A stretch of DNA of 64,000 nucleotides. It comes from Methylobacterium sp. 2A. Lineage in GTDB: Bacteria; Pseudomonadota; Alphaproteobacteria; Rhizobiales; Beijerinckiaceae. Location: assembly GCF_009806555.1 (NCBI RefSeq), contig NZ_VUOK01000016.1, positions 27,018 through 91,017 on the forward strand, given 5' to 3'. The position numbers and the translations under genes are program-made. This document shows, one piece after another, positions 48,133-56,998 of the stretch; within the stretch, counting starts at the first letter, position 1; the number at the start of each line of letters is the position of its first letter. The notes below the pieces were generated by a model that saw only the letters and a list, made by a program, of their open reading frames with translations, was not told the origin of the DNA and did not search any database.

Positions 48133-48240
48133 GGGGTCCGGGGTCCACGGCCCCGGCGGGGAGTGCGGGGCAGAGCCCCGCCTCTTCTCCCAGGGCTCTG
48201 CCCTGGACCCGCGAGAGGGCGAGCCCTCTCGACACCCGTT
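48133..48240. repeat. Multi-hairpin intergenic element, family B, copy 4
   Basis: Consecutive short stems: GGGGTCC/GGCCCC-type at 48136-48157, GCGGGGC AGA GCCCCGC, CCAGGGC TCT GCCCTGG and CGAGAGGGC GA GCCCTCTCG. It fills the gap between hpnJ and hpnK within an operon, so it is transcribed. Confidence 0.8.
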
Positions 48241-48251
48241 ACGAGGTCATC

Positions 48252-49091
48252 TTGAAGCGTCTGGTCGTCACCGCGGATGATTTCGGGTTGAGCCCTGAGG
48301 TCAACGAGGCCGTCGAGCAGGCCCATCGCGACGGGATCCTCACGGCGGCGAGCCTGATGGTCTCGGCGCCGGCCGCCGCGGACGCGGTGGCGCGGGCCAA
48401 GCGGATGCCGTCCCTGCGGGTCGGGCTGCACCTCGTCCTCGTGGAGGCGTGGCCGACCCTGCCGGCCGCCGCACTGCCCGACCTGACCGACGCAGCCGGC
48501 CTGATGCGGGCCGACATGGCCAAGCTCGGCCTCGACCTCGCCCGCAGGCCCGCGGCCCGGCGCCAGCTCGCCGCGGAGATCCGCGCGCAGTTCGAGGCCT
48601 ACCGGGCGACGGGCCTGCCGCTGGACCACGTCAACGCCCACAAGCACTTCCACGTGCATCCGCTGATCGCCGGCGCGGTCCTGCGCATCGGCCGCGCCTT
48701 CGGGATGCGCGCCCTGCGGGTACCCCGGGAACCGCGGGAGATCCTGCGCCGCGCCGAACCCGGCGCCCGTCCGCGTCCGGCCCTCGACATCGCCCCCTGG
48801 GCGGCCCTGCTCGCCGTACGCGCCCGGCAGGCCGGGCTGCTGATCCCGGACCGGACCTTGGGTCTTGCATGGTCCGGCGCCATGACGCCGGCACGGGTGG
48901 CGGGTCTGCTGGCCGAACTCCCGGACGGCCTGACCGAACTCTACACCCACCCGGCCACCGCGGGCGGCTTCCCCGGCGAGGCGCCGGGTTACCGCTACGC
49001 CGACGAGCGGGACGCGCTGGTGGCGTCAGCTTCGATTGCGGCCGTCAAAGCATCAGGAGCCCTTACCGGCGGGTTCTCGGATTTCAGATAG
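48252..49091 (+). CDS. hpnK: Hopanoid deacetylase HpnK (YdjC family)
   Basis: 279 residues, TTG start. The YdjC-type motif VVTADDFGLSPEVNEAV supplies the metal-binding Asp pair; HVNAHKHFHVHP gives the metal and catalytic His; ELYTHPAT ends the fold. HpnK removes the acetyl group from the N-acetylglucosaminyl hopanoid made by HpnI, freeing the amine. It is the last gene of the hpnL-M-I-J-K run. Confidence 0.92.
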   Translation: MKRLVVTADDFGLSPEVNEAVEQAHRDGILTAASLMVSAPAAADAVARAKRMPSLRVGLHLVLVEAWPTLPAAALPDLTDAAGLMRADMAKLGLDLARRPAARRQLAAEIRAQFEAYRATGLPLDHVNAHKHFHVHPLIAGAVLRIGRAFGMRALRVPREPREILRRAEPGARPRPALDIAPWAALLAVRARQAGLLIPDRTLGLAWSGAMTPARVAGLLAELPDGLTELYTHPATAGGFPGEAPGYRYADERDALVASASIAAVKASGALTGGFSDFR

Positions 49092-49100
49092 CCTTTCAGC

Positions 49101-49487
49101 TTAGATCTGCGCCGTGAGCGGATGATTGCGCAGGGCACCGTCGACCGTGACTAAGAGACAGCCTTCGATCTGACATTGCACGAGCAACATGCGATCGAAC
49201 GGATCCTTCGTCGGTGGTAGCGGCACGACGGAGACGAGGGCGTGCGCTCGCGTGATAGGCACGATCCCGATCCCAAAGGCCTGCAGCGCCGGAGGCAGTA
49301 GACCCAATGACATCCCAGGATTGAGCTTGCCAAGGCGCGTCTTGATGGCGATCTCCCAAAGGCTCGCCACGCTGGCGTAGAGTTGATTATCGCTGTGGGT
49401 CAGTAATTTGGCAATCTTCGGACTCTGTGAATGTAAACGGAGACCGACAACGGCGAGAAGAATATGCGTGTCGAGGATAAATTTCAT
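49101..49487 (-). CDS. PIN-domain toxin, VapC family
   Basis: 128 residues. The PIN acidic residues are in FILDTHILLAVV, SLWEIAIKTRLGKL, and KDPFDRMLLVQC with the late TVDGAL. VapC toxins are RNases that cleave tRNA or rRNA. The start overlaps the antitoxin stop (ATGA). It converges with hpnK, 9 bases away. Confidence 0.92.
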   Translation of the reverse strand: MKFILDTHILLAVVGLRLHSQSPKIAKLLTHSDNQLYASVASLWEIAIKTRLGKLNPGMSLGLLPPALQAFGIGIVPITRAHALVSVVPLPPTKDPFDRMLLVQCQIEGCLLVTVDGALRNHPLTAQI

Positions 49488-49750
49488 GGTTCTGGCAATG
49501 GCCGAATCAGAAAATCCTCTGGCAGTTGATCATCGAAATCGTCGGGTATGAATGGAAACGGATCTGTGATCCCGTGGGCGCGCAGGAATGACTCGCCCGC
49601 CTCCAGATCTAGCCCGCCCCTCCGGCGATGCGGCACGAGATCGAGCACAGGCCGACCATCGCGCGTCACGACAATGGTCTCGCCGCCTTCGACGCGGGCC
49701 GCCAGTTCCGCCAGGGTCGTGGCCGCTTCTTCCAGAGCGATCATCGTCAT
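49484..49750 (-). CDS. Phd/YefM-type antitoxin
   Basis: 88 residues. N-terminal MIALEEAATTLAELAARVEGGETIVVTRDGRPV is the Phd/YefM DNA-binding part; the Pro/Asp/Phe-rich C-terminus (GITDPFPFIPDDFDDQLP) would wrap the toxin. It is first in the operon and likely represses it with VapC. Confidence 0.92.
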   Translation of the reverse strand: MTMIALEEAATTLAELAARVEGGETIVVTRDGRPVLDLVPHRRRGGLDLEAGESFLRAHGITDPFPFIPDDFDDQLPEDFLIRPLPEP

Positions 49751-49778
49751 ACCGCGAGGTTAGAATGCGCGGCGCGCG

Positions 49779-50258
49779 ATGAAAAGATCAAGCTTGGATC
49801 ATATGACGATCGAAGAAGTCGATCCCACGAGCGAGCCGGCCCGCACCTGCCTGGCCGCCTACTACGCCGAACTGGCCGCTCGCTTCGCCGGCGGGTTCGA
49901 TGTCGCCCGCTCCTGCGACCCGGAGGCGACCGACATGGTACGGCCGCGCGGCACCTTCCTGATCGCCGTCGCGGACGGCCTGCCGGTCGGATGCGTCGGG
50001 CTCAAGGGCAGCGGCGGCCCGGTGGCGGAGATCAAGCGGCTCTGGGTCGATCCCGCCGCCCGGGGCTTGGGCCTCGCCAAGCGGCTGATGCAGGCGGCCG
50101 AGCTCGCGGCCCGCGACCTCGGCATCCGGACGCTGCGGCTCGACACCAGCAGCGCCCTGCCCGAGGCGCTGGCGCTCTACCGGCGCGCGGGCTGGGTGGA
50201 AATCGACCGCTTCAACGACGACCCCTACCCGGACCACTTCTTCGAGAAGGCGCTTTAG
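49779..50258 (+). CDS. GNAT acetyltransferase
   Basis: 159 residues. Acetyl-CoA motif in KRLWVDPAARGLGLAKRLMQ (motif A, R/QxxGxG/A variant), then LRLDTSSALPEALALYRRAGW. MTIEEVDPTSE at 49803 is an alternative start. It lies between the antitoxin and hpnN, converging with hpnN at 8 bases. The substrate is unknown; similarity is to small-molecule/amino-acid acetyltransferases. Confidence 0.85.
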   Translation: MKRSSLDHMTIEEVDPTSEPARTCLAAYYAELAARFAGGFDVARSCDPEATDMVRPRGTFLIAVADGLPVGCVGLKGSGGPVAEIKRLWVDPAARGLGLAKRLMQAAELAARDLGIRTLRLDTSSALPEALALYRRAGWVEIDRFNDDPYPDHFFEKAL

Positions 50259-50265
50259 CCGAAGC

Positions 50266-52944
50266 CTATTTGGCCGGCACCGGATCCTGCGCGGGCGCGC
50301 TCTTCCGCAACGCCGCGCCGGCAGCCTTCTCGGCCTCGGGGCGGTCCTCGTCCGGCTGCGCCGGCGGCTCGCCGAGCGTTGCCGGCACGACGAAGAACGC
50401 CGCCACCAGGGTGAAGAACAGCGACAGCGCGAGCAGCTTGCCCATGCTCGCCGTCCCCGGATGGCTCGACAGGACGAGCGATCCGAACGCGCTGCCCGTG
50501 GTGAGCGCCGAGAAGAAGATCGCCCGGGTCAGGCTGGAGGCGAGCATGTCGGTCACGCCCGCCCGCCACGCGATCACGTAGTAGATGTGGAACGCCACGC
50601 CGACCGCGAGCATCAGCGGCAGCGCGATGATGTTGGCAAAGTTGAGCGGCATGCCGACGATGCGCATCGCCATCAGCGTCCAGAGGGTCGCGATCACCAG
50701 CGGTCCGAGCGTCATCGCGACGTCCCACGGCTTGCGCAGGGCGACCGACAGGATGACGAAGATCAGCACGAAGGCCGTCACCGCCGCCTGCACGAAGGCG
50801 CCCAGGATCGTGTAGCTCGATTGCGTGGTGGCCACCGGCGCGCCGGTGGCGTGCGGGGCGACCTTCAGGACCTCGTCCGAGAAGCGGCGCAGCACCGTGT
50901 CGTCGTTCGAGTCGCCCTTCGGGTGGACCTCGATGCGGGCGCGCCCGTCCGCCGCCACCCAATCGGCCTTCAGCTGCGGCGGCAGGTTCTCCAGCGTGAT
51001 CCGTTCCGGGTGCAGCAGGTCGCGCAGGCGCGCGAGCAGCGGTCCGAGGTCCTTGGTCAGGGCGACGGAGGCCGCCTCGCGCTGCGGCACCGGGCCGGCG
51101 GCGAGCTTGTCGAGGGTGCCGGCGAGCTGCTTGGCCGCCTGCGCACCCTTCTGGTCACCCTTCTGGTCACCCTTGGCCTCGCCCGCGACGCCGTTCAGCG
51201 CCGTGGCGGCGTCCTTCAGCGCCTTCACGTTCTCGGCGTCGGTGGGCGGGGGCGGCCGGCGGCCGGGGTTGAGCACCGGATCGAGGAGCTGCGCCGTATC
51301 GGCGATCTGCGCGAGCTTCTTGTCCTGGTCGCGCGGTACGAAGGTGTCGATGCTGTTGACCGAGGCCGTCACCGGCAGGGCCAGCAGCTTCTTCGACAGG
51401 GCCGGGACGGCGTCGACGCTCGGGGCCAGCACGTCGATGAAGTTCGGGCTGGTCTCGGGGTTCTTGATGAGATCGAGATAGGTCGCGATCGATTGCGTCT
51501 TCGCGCTGCGCAGGTGCATCGGGTTCGAATCGAACGGCAGGTGCCAGAGCAGCGGCGCGCCCGCGAGCGTGATCAGGCCGACCACGATCAGGATCGGCTT
51601 GCGGTGCTGGATGATCCAGGGATCGACGCCGACCAGCCAATCGGTCTGAACCGCCGCCTTCTCGCCCTTGGGATTGAACACGGCGATCAGGGCCGGGAGC
51701 AGCGTCAGTGCGAACAGGTAGGCCACGATCATGCCGACGCCGGCGATGAGGCCCAGTTCGGAGACGCCGCGGAAGGCCGTCGGCAGGAAGGCGAAGAAGC
51801 CGGCCAGCAGCGAGATCGCCGCCAGCGTCAGCGACCAGCCGACGCCCCGGGCCGCGGCCCGGATCGCCGCGCCGATCTCGGGCTGCTCGAAGCGGTCCGC
51901 CCGGTAGCGCACGGCGAACTGGATGCCGAAATCGATGCCGAGCCCCACGAACAGCGCCGCGAAGGCCACCGAGATCGGATTGAGCTCGCCCACCATCGCC
52001 AGGCCCAGGCCTGCGGTGACGATCAGGCCCGCGAAGGTCGTGATCAGCACGGAGGCGACCAGGGGCGCGGAGCGCAGGGCGAGCCAGATGAACAGGACGA
52101 TCGCGCCGACCGTGACGCTGTAATTGACGCCCGCATCCTCGGAGAGCGTCGCGAATTCCTCGTCCGCCACCGCGACCGTGCCGGTGAGCCGCATGCGCAG
52201 GCCGTGCTCGGAATCGATCTTGAGATCCTGGGCGACGTTCCGGATCAGCTTGGTCGCCTGATAGCCGGGCTCCAGGGCGTTGAAGTCCAGGACCGGCTGG
52301 ATGACCACGAACTTCATCTTGTCGGTGACGCTGCTCTGGCCGCCCGACAACAGCTCCTGCCACGACATCCGCGCCGGCTGGCCGGCCAGCACCTTCTGCA
52401 GGGTGGCATCGATCTGCCCCATGGGCTTCTCGAGATCCTCCAGCTTGGCGTCCCCGGTCTTCACGCCGCGGGCGCCGAGCGTCAGCACCCGCATCACGCC
52501 GCGCAGCGACGGGTCGGCGGCGAGCGGCCCGAGCAGGCCCTGCTGCTGGGTCAGCGATTCGAGGGTCTTGTCGAGATCCGCCTGCGATATCAGCAGCAGG
52601 CCGTTCTTGTCGAAGAACGGTCCGCCATCCGGGCGATTGACCGTTTCGATCAGGTTCTTGTGCGCGCTCAGCGCCTTGGCGAGGTTGGCGGCCGCCTCCT
52701 CGGTCTCCTCCGGCGTCTGGCCATTGATGACCGCCACGACGGTGTTCGAGCGCTGCGGGAAGGCCTGCTCGAAATTGATCTCGTCCTGGCGCCAGGGCTC
52801 CTTCGGATCGATCAGCCGTTCGACATCGGTGTTGATGCGGAAGAGGTGCGCCGCGACACCGGCGCTCGCGACCGTGAGGAACGCCAGGACGGCGATCACG
52901 ATCCACCGATACCGTACCGAGAACGCGACGAGACTTTCGATCAC
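50266..52944 (-). CDS. hpnN: Hopanoid RND transporter HpnN
   Basis: 892 residues from GTG 52944 (GTG 52950 is equally possible; AGGCAGGG lies just upstream). MMPL/RND layout: one helix at the N-terminus, a periplasmic domain (about 60-260), five helices with GLGIDFGIQFAVRYRA, a second helix-loop with an Ala/Gln/Lys-rich segment near 640-680, then five more helices. HpnN moves hopanoids to the outer membrane in Rhodopseudomonas. It faces hpnH across a 631-base gap. Confidence 0.93.
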   Translation of the reverse strand: MIESLVAFSVRYRWIVIAVLAFLTVASAGVAAHLFRINTDVERLIDPKEPWRQDEINFEQAFPQRSNTVVAVINGQTPEETEEAAANLAKALSAHKNLIETVNRPDGGPFFDKNGLLLISQADLDKTLESLTQQQGLLGPLAADPSLRGVMRVLTLGARGVKTGDAKLEDLEKPMGQIDATLQKVLAGQPARMSWQELLSGGQSSVTDKMKFVVIQPVLDFNALEPGYQATKLIRNVAQDLKIDSEHGLRMRLTGTVAVADEEFATLSEDAGVNYSVTVGAIVLFIWLALRSAPLVASVLITTFAGLIVTAGLGLAMVGELNPISVAFAALFVGLGIDFGIQFAVRYRADRFEQPEIGAAIRAAARGVGWSLTLAAISLLAGFFAFLPTAFRGVSELGLIAGVGMIVAYLFALTLLPALIAVFNPKGEKAAVQTDWLVGVDPWIIQHRKPILIVVGLITLAGAPLLWHLPFDSNPMHLRSAKTQSIATYLDLIKNPETSPNFIDVLAPSVDAVPALSKKLLALPVTASVNSIDTFVPRDQDKKLAQIADTAQLLDPVLNPGRRPPPPTDAENVKALKDAATALNGVAGEAKGDQKGDQKGAQAAKQLAGTLDKLAAGPVPQREAASVALTKDLGPLLARLRDLLHPERITLENLPPQLKADWVAADGRARIEVHPKGDSNDDTVLRRFSDEVLKVAPHATGAPVATTQSSYTILGAFVQAAVTAFVLIFVILSVALRKPWDVAMTLGPLVIATLWTLMAMRIVGMPLNFANIIALPLMLAVGVAFHIYYVIAWRAGVTDMLASSLTRAIFFSALTTGSAFGSLVLSSHPGTASMGKLLALSLFFTLVAAFFVVPATLGEPPAQPDEDRPEAEKAAGAALRKSAPAQDPVPAK

Positions 52945-53575
52945 GAGCACCCTGCCTGTTCGCCCCGGACGCGCGCACGGCGCGGCCGACACATGCCATC
53001 GAACACATCGGGATCCCGGTGACCGGCTCCGGCAGGGCTCAGAGCCTGCGTGCCGATCGCCCCGCAATCCGTTCGGATGCGTGCCGGGATCGGGGAACGC
53101 CGCACGATCCGACCCGGGCGCACGGCACGCGTCCATCCGCCGATCGCGGCCGATATGGATCGCGGCGCAGCCGTCTGCCATAGGCCACAGCTCGGGCCCC
53201 GGCTTGCATCGACGCCTCGGGGTTCAGTAAAGAGCGTGGTGCCAGATTGCAACGCGGCCGATCCGGTGCGGTCGTCGCGGAGGATATGTGCGCTGGCGCA
53301 CCGCATCTGCTGCAGTGCGGCTGGAATCCCGGGTGCCCGGTCGCATTGCCGACGCAATGCACGTGCTGTCCTCGATCGCTGGATGCCCTCGCCCACGAGG
53401 CCCGTATAGGCGGCTCATGTGGCACGGTTGCGTCAGGCGCGGAATAAGATGTCATGGCCCCGCCGAAACAGGGTCGATTGAGATTAGTTCCAAGCTAGAT
53501 CGCTGGAAATCGCGTTTTTTTTCGTGTTAAGCACCCCGATGCCTCCGGGGCCGACGAAGTGAAGGAGCCGCAATC
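52945..53575. other. Divergent hpnN-hpnH promoter region
   Basis: About 630 bases with no supportable gene; short open frames here have no recognisable features. An AT-richer zone with eight T in a row lies at 53505-53530, just before the hpnH ribosome-binding site, and may carry the hpnH promoter or transcript start. Confidence 0.45.
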
Positions 53576-54739
53576 TTGGGTATCCCCCTCCGGTACGTCG
53601 CGAAGATCGGCGGCTACATCCTGAAACAGCACCTGACGGGTCGCAAGCGTTACCCGCTCGTGATGATGATGGAGCCGCTGTTCCGCTGTAATCTGGCCTG
53701 CGCCGGCTGCGGCAAGATCGATTACCCGGACGAGATCCTGAACAAGCGCCTGCCGGTGGCCGACGCCCTCGAATCGGTGCGCGAATGCGGCGCCCCCGTG
53801 GTGGTGATCGCCGGCGGCGAGCCGCTCCTGCACAAGGACCTGCCGCAGATCGTCGAGGGCATCATCGCCCAGAAGAAGTTCGCGATCGTCTGCACGAACG
53901 CGCTGCTCCTTGAGAAGAAGATCAAGGAGTACCGCCCGAGCCCGTACTTCACGTGGTCGATCCATCTCGACGGCGACAAGGAGATGCACGACCAGTCGGT
54001 GTGCCAGCGCGGCGTCTACGACAAGGCGGTGGCGGCGATCGCGAAGGCCAAGGAGATGGGCTTCCGCGTCACCATCAACTGCACCTTCTTCAACAACTCG
54101 AAGCCGGAGAAGATCGCCGACTTCTTCGACAGCGTGACCCGGATGGGCATCGACGGCATCACCGTCTCCCCTGGCTACGCCTACGAGCGCGCCCCCGACC
54201 AGAAGCACTTCCTGAACCGCAAGGCGACGAAGGAATTGTTCCGCGGCGTCTTCCGTCATGGGAAGGAAAAAGGTCGCGAGAAATGGACCTTCCAGCAGTC
54301 GGGCCTGTTCCTCGACTTCCTGGCCGGCAACCAGACCTACCATTGCACCCCATGGGGCAACCCGACCCGGACCGTGTTCGGCTGGCAGAAGCCCTGCTAC
54401 CTGCTCGGCGAGGGCTACGCGGCGACCTTCAAGGAGCTGATGGAGACCACCGACTGGGACGCCTACGGCACCGGCAACTACGAGAAGTGCGCCGACTGCA
54501 TGGTCCATTCGGGCTACGAGGCCTCCTCGGTGGTCGATTCGGTCCGCAAGCCGTGGAAGCCGCTGGTCCACGCGATCCGCGGCATCAAGACCGACGGCGC
54601 GATGGCCCCGGAGGTCAGCCTGGAGAACCAGCGCCCGGCCGAGTTCGTGTTCTCGCGCAACGTCGCGCAGAAGCTGTCCGAGATCAAAGCGGCCGGCGTC
54701 GACACCAAGCAGGAAGCCCGCAAGCGCACCGCCGCCTGA
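53576..54739 (+). CDS. hpnH: Adenosyl-hopane synthase HpnH (radical SAM)
   Basis: 387 residues, TTG start with GAAGGAG ten bases upstream. Radical SAM motif RCNLACAGCGKIDYP, then AGGEPLLHKDL; C-terminal YEKCADCMVHSGYEAS adds SPASM-like cysteines. HpnH joins the adenosyl group to diploptene, committing C30 hopanoids to extended C35 forms. The C-terminal Lys/Arg/Ala stretch is short. It has a terminator immediately downstream. Confidence 0.95.
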   Translation: MGIPLRYVAKIGGYILKQHLTGRKRYPLVMMMEPLFRCNLACAGCGKIDYPDEILNKRLPVADALESVRECGAPVVVIAGGEPLLHKDLPQIVEGIIAQKKFAIVCTNALLLEKKIKEYRPSPYFTWSIHLDGDKEMHDQSVCQRGVYDKAVAAIAKAKEMGFRVTINCTFFNNSKPEKIADFFDSVTRMGIDGITVSPGYAYERAPDQKHFLNRKATKELFRGVFRHGKEKGREKWTFQQSGLFLDFLAGNQTYHCTPWGNPTRTVFGWQKPCYLLGEGYAATFKELMETTDWDAYGTGNYEKCADCMVHSGYEASSVVDSVRKPWKPLVHAIRGIKTDGAMAPEVSLENQRPAEFVFSRNVAQKLSEIKAAGVDTKQEARKRTAA

Positions 54740-54764
54740 CCGGCGCCGCAAGGACGGAATGAGG

Positions 54765-54792
54765 ACCCGCGGTCGAGAGGCCGCGGGTTTTG
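54765..54792 (+). terminator. Rho-independent terminator after hpnH
   Basis: ACCCGCGG, loop of eight bases, CCGCGGGT, then TTTGC. It begins 25 bases past the hpnH stop. Confidence 0.75.
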
Positions 54793-54830
54793 CTTGTTCA
54801 GGGTATCGCCCGCGGGGCGTCGCGCGGAGG

Positions 54831-54960
54831 GCTCTGGTCCTGGTTTCGAAAGGTCGGGACCTTTCGCGGGTGCAGGGTGGAACCCTGCAGTCGGGCGAAG
54901 CCTGACGTCGGGGCTCTGCCCCGACACCCCGCCAAAGGGATGATCCCTTTGGAATCCGCG
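54831..54960. repeat. Multi-hairpin intergenic element, family B, copy 5 (full length)
   Basis: Four hairpins in row: CGAAAGGTC/GACCTTTCG, TGCAGGGT/ACCCTGCA, GTCGGGGC/GCCCCGAC, CCAAAGGGAT/ATCCCTTTGG. This order is reversed relative to the copy at 20449-20600. It lies between the hpnH terminator and the convergent mltB-like gene. Confidence 0.85.
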
Positions 54961-54972
54961 GGATCGCGCTGA

Positions 54973-56175
54973 TCAGCCCCCGCGCAGGGCCTCCAGCACC
55001 TTGCCGCCGGGGCGGCCGGTCGGGGTCATGCCGAGGCGGCGCTCCACGTCCTTGATGGCGTCGCGGGTCTTCTGGCCGACCTTGCCGTCCGGCTCGCCGA
55101 CATCGTAGCCGCGGGCGGCCAGCCGGGTCTGGAGATCGCGCCGCTCGGCACGCGACAGGGGCGGATCGTCGGTCGGCCACGCCGCCTGGACGCCCGCCTT
55201 GCCCCGCAGCCGGTCCGACAGGACCGCGATGGCGAGGCCGTAGGATTCGGCGGCGTTGTACGAGTAGATCGCGTCGAAGTTCTTCGTGACCAGGAAGGCC
55301 GGCCCGTCGATCCCGGCCGGCGCGATGATCCCGGCCGGTCCCTCGCCCGAGAGCGGGCGGCCGTCGATCCGGGTGACGCCGAGGGACGCCCAGTGGGCGA
55401 TCGGCTTCTTGTTCCTGCGCCCGGCGGCCGCGACGTTGAAGCCGCGGGGCAGCTTCACCTCGTAGCCCCAGACCTGCCCGTGCTGCCACTTGGCGACGTG
55501 CAGGAAATTCGCCGTGGAGGCCACGGCATCGGCCGTCGAATCGACCACGTCGCGCCGCCCGTCGCCATCGCCGTCGACCGCGAGGCGGTGATAGGTGGTC
55601 GGCATGAACTGGGTCTGGCCGAAGGCCCCCGCCCAGGAGCCGGTGAGCCGCTCCGGTGCGATATCGCCGCGCTCGATGATCCGGAGTGTCGCGATCAGCT
55701 CGTTGCGGAAGAAGTCGCGGCGGCGGTTGTTCGAGCAGGCCAGCGTCGCGAGCGATTGGACCAGCGGCATCTTGCCGAGGTTCTTGCCGAAATTCGATTC
55801 GACGCCCCAGACCGCCGCGATCGTGTAGCGGTCGACGCCGTAGCGCGCCTCGGCCTGCGCCAGGGCTGCCGCGTTCTGGCGCATCGCCGCCCGCCCGTCC
55901 TCGACCCGCTCGTCATCGACCAGGGCCGCCATGTAGTCCCAGATCGGGGTCTTGAACTCGGGCTGCGCCTGGGACAGCTCGATCACCTTGTCGTCATAGC
56001 TGATGCCGCTCGTGGCCGACCGGAAGGTCTGCGCCGAGACGCCCGCGGCGGCCGCCTGGGCCTGGATGCCGGCGAGGCAGCCGTCGAAATCCGCATGCGC
56101 GGGAAGGCTCGCGACGCCCGCGGCGAGGAGACCGAACCCGAGCGCGACGCCCGACCCGAAGCACTGATGGCGCAT
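54973..56175 (-). CDS. Lytic murein transglycosylase (MltB/SltB family)
   Basis: 400 residues from ATG 56175 (ATG 56196 also possible). Signal peptide ending ASLPAHA. The MltB-type catalytic Glu is in IAAVWGVESNFGKN, with GAFGQTQFMPTTY and DGDGDGRRDVVDSTADA. A C-terminal peptidoglycan-binding domain starts near 335 (LSRAERRDLQTRLAARGYDVGEPDG). It cleaves glycan strands in the periplasm. Confidence 0.92.
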   Translation of the reverse strand: MRHQCFGSGVALGFGLLAAGVASLPAHADFDGCLAGIQAQAAAAGVSAQTFRSATSGISYDDKVIELSQAQPEFKTPIWDYMAALVDDERVEDGRAAMRQNAAALAQAEARYGVDRYTIAAVWGVESNFGKNLGKMPLVQSLATLACSNNRRRDFFRNELIATLRIIERGDIAPERLTGSWAGAFGQTQFMPTTYHRLAVDGDGDGRRDVVDSTADAVASTANFLHVAKWQHGQVWGYEVKLPRGFNVAAAGRRNKKPIAHWASLGVTRIDGRPLSGEGPAGIIAPAGIDGPAFLVTKNFDAIYSYNAAESYGLAIAVLSDRLRGKAGVQAAWPTDDPPLSRAERRDLQTRLAARGYDVGEPDGKVGQKTRDAIKDVERRLGMTPTGRPGGKVLEALRGG

Positions 56176-56261
56176 CCTGGCGTTCCTGTTTCTCATCCGC
56201 GGTGTAGCGGCCGAATCAGGCAGCACGAGGGTTAACTGCGCGTTAGCGCCCAGGCCCGATG

Positions 56262-56324
56262 CGCCAGGGCTCTGCCCTGGCAACCCGCCAAAGGGCTGGG
56301 GCTGATCCCTTTGGAATCCCCTTC
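56262..56324. repeat. Multi-hairpin intergenic element, family B, copy 6 (short)
   Basis: GCCAGGGC TCT GCCCTGGC hairpin, then CCAAAGGG...CCCTTTGG with an eleven-base loop. It sits between mltB and leuD, both on the minus strand, ending two bases before the leuD stop. Confidence 0.8.
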
Positions 56325-56326
56325 CC

Positions 56327-56929
56327 TCAGGCCCATTCCCGCTGCGCCAGCTTCTGCTCGTAGGCGTCGATCGCCGAGGCGCGCTCCAGGGTCAGGCCGA
56401 TCTCGTCGAGCCCGTTCAGGAGGTTGTGCTTGCGGCCGGGCTCGATGTCGAAATGCAGGCTTCCGCCGTCCGGCCCCCGGATGGTCTGCGCCGCCAGGTC
56501 GATCGACAGGGTCGCGTTGGCGCCGCGCTCGGCGTCCTCGAACAGCTTCTCCAGATCCTCCGGGGCGACCGTGATCGCCAGGATGCCGTTCTTGGCGCAA
56601 TTGTTGAAGAAGATGTCGGCGAAGCTCGTGGAGATCACGCAGCGGATCCCGAAATCCGCGAGCGCCCAGGGCGCGTGCTCCCGGGACGAGCCGCAGCCGA
56701 AATTGTCGCCCACCACCAGGATCTTGGCGTTCCGGTAGGCCGGCTGGTTCAGCACGAAGTCCGGGTTCTCCGAGCCGTCCTCGCGGTAGCGCATCTCGGC
56801 GAACAGGCTCTTGCCGAGGCCCGTCCGCTTGATCGTCTTGAGGTACTTGGCCGGGATGATCCGGTCGGTGTCGACGTTGATCGTCCGCATGGGCGCCGCG
56901 ACGCCCTCCAGGGTCGTGAATTTTTCCAT
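56327..56929 (-). CDS. leuD: 3-isopropylmalate dehydratase small subunit
   Basis: 200 residues. [32 protein letters not shown] and [15 protein letters not shown] are LeuD hallmarks. It works with LeuC, not in this window, to isomerise isopropylmalate in leucine synthesis. ATG 56929 fits the family; a GTG at 56938 adds three residues. Confidence 0.96.
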   Translation of the reverse strand: MEKFTTLEGVAAPMRTINVDTDRIIPAKYLKTIKRTGLGKSLFAEMRYREDGSENPDFVLNQPAYRNAKILVVGDNFGCGSSREHAPWALADFGIRCVISTSFADIFFNNCAKNGILAITVAPEDLEKLFEDAERGANATLSIDLAAQTIRGPDGGSLHFDIEPGRKHNLLNGLDEIGLTLERASAIDAYEQKLAQREWA

Positions 56930-56998
56930 CGTCTGCACGCTCGCGCGATTGGGCCGCCTGCCGGGGGGTTTAGCAGCGCCCGGCGCGCGCCGGAAGCG

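Noticed and set aside
46329..48950. 873-codon frame antisense to hpnI, hpnJ and hpnK
   Set aside because: Covered by three clear hopanoid genes; composition is that of a mirror frame.
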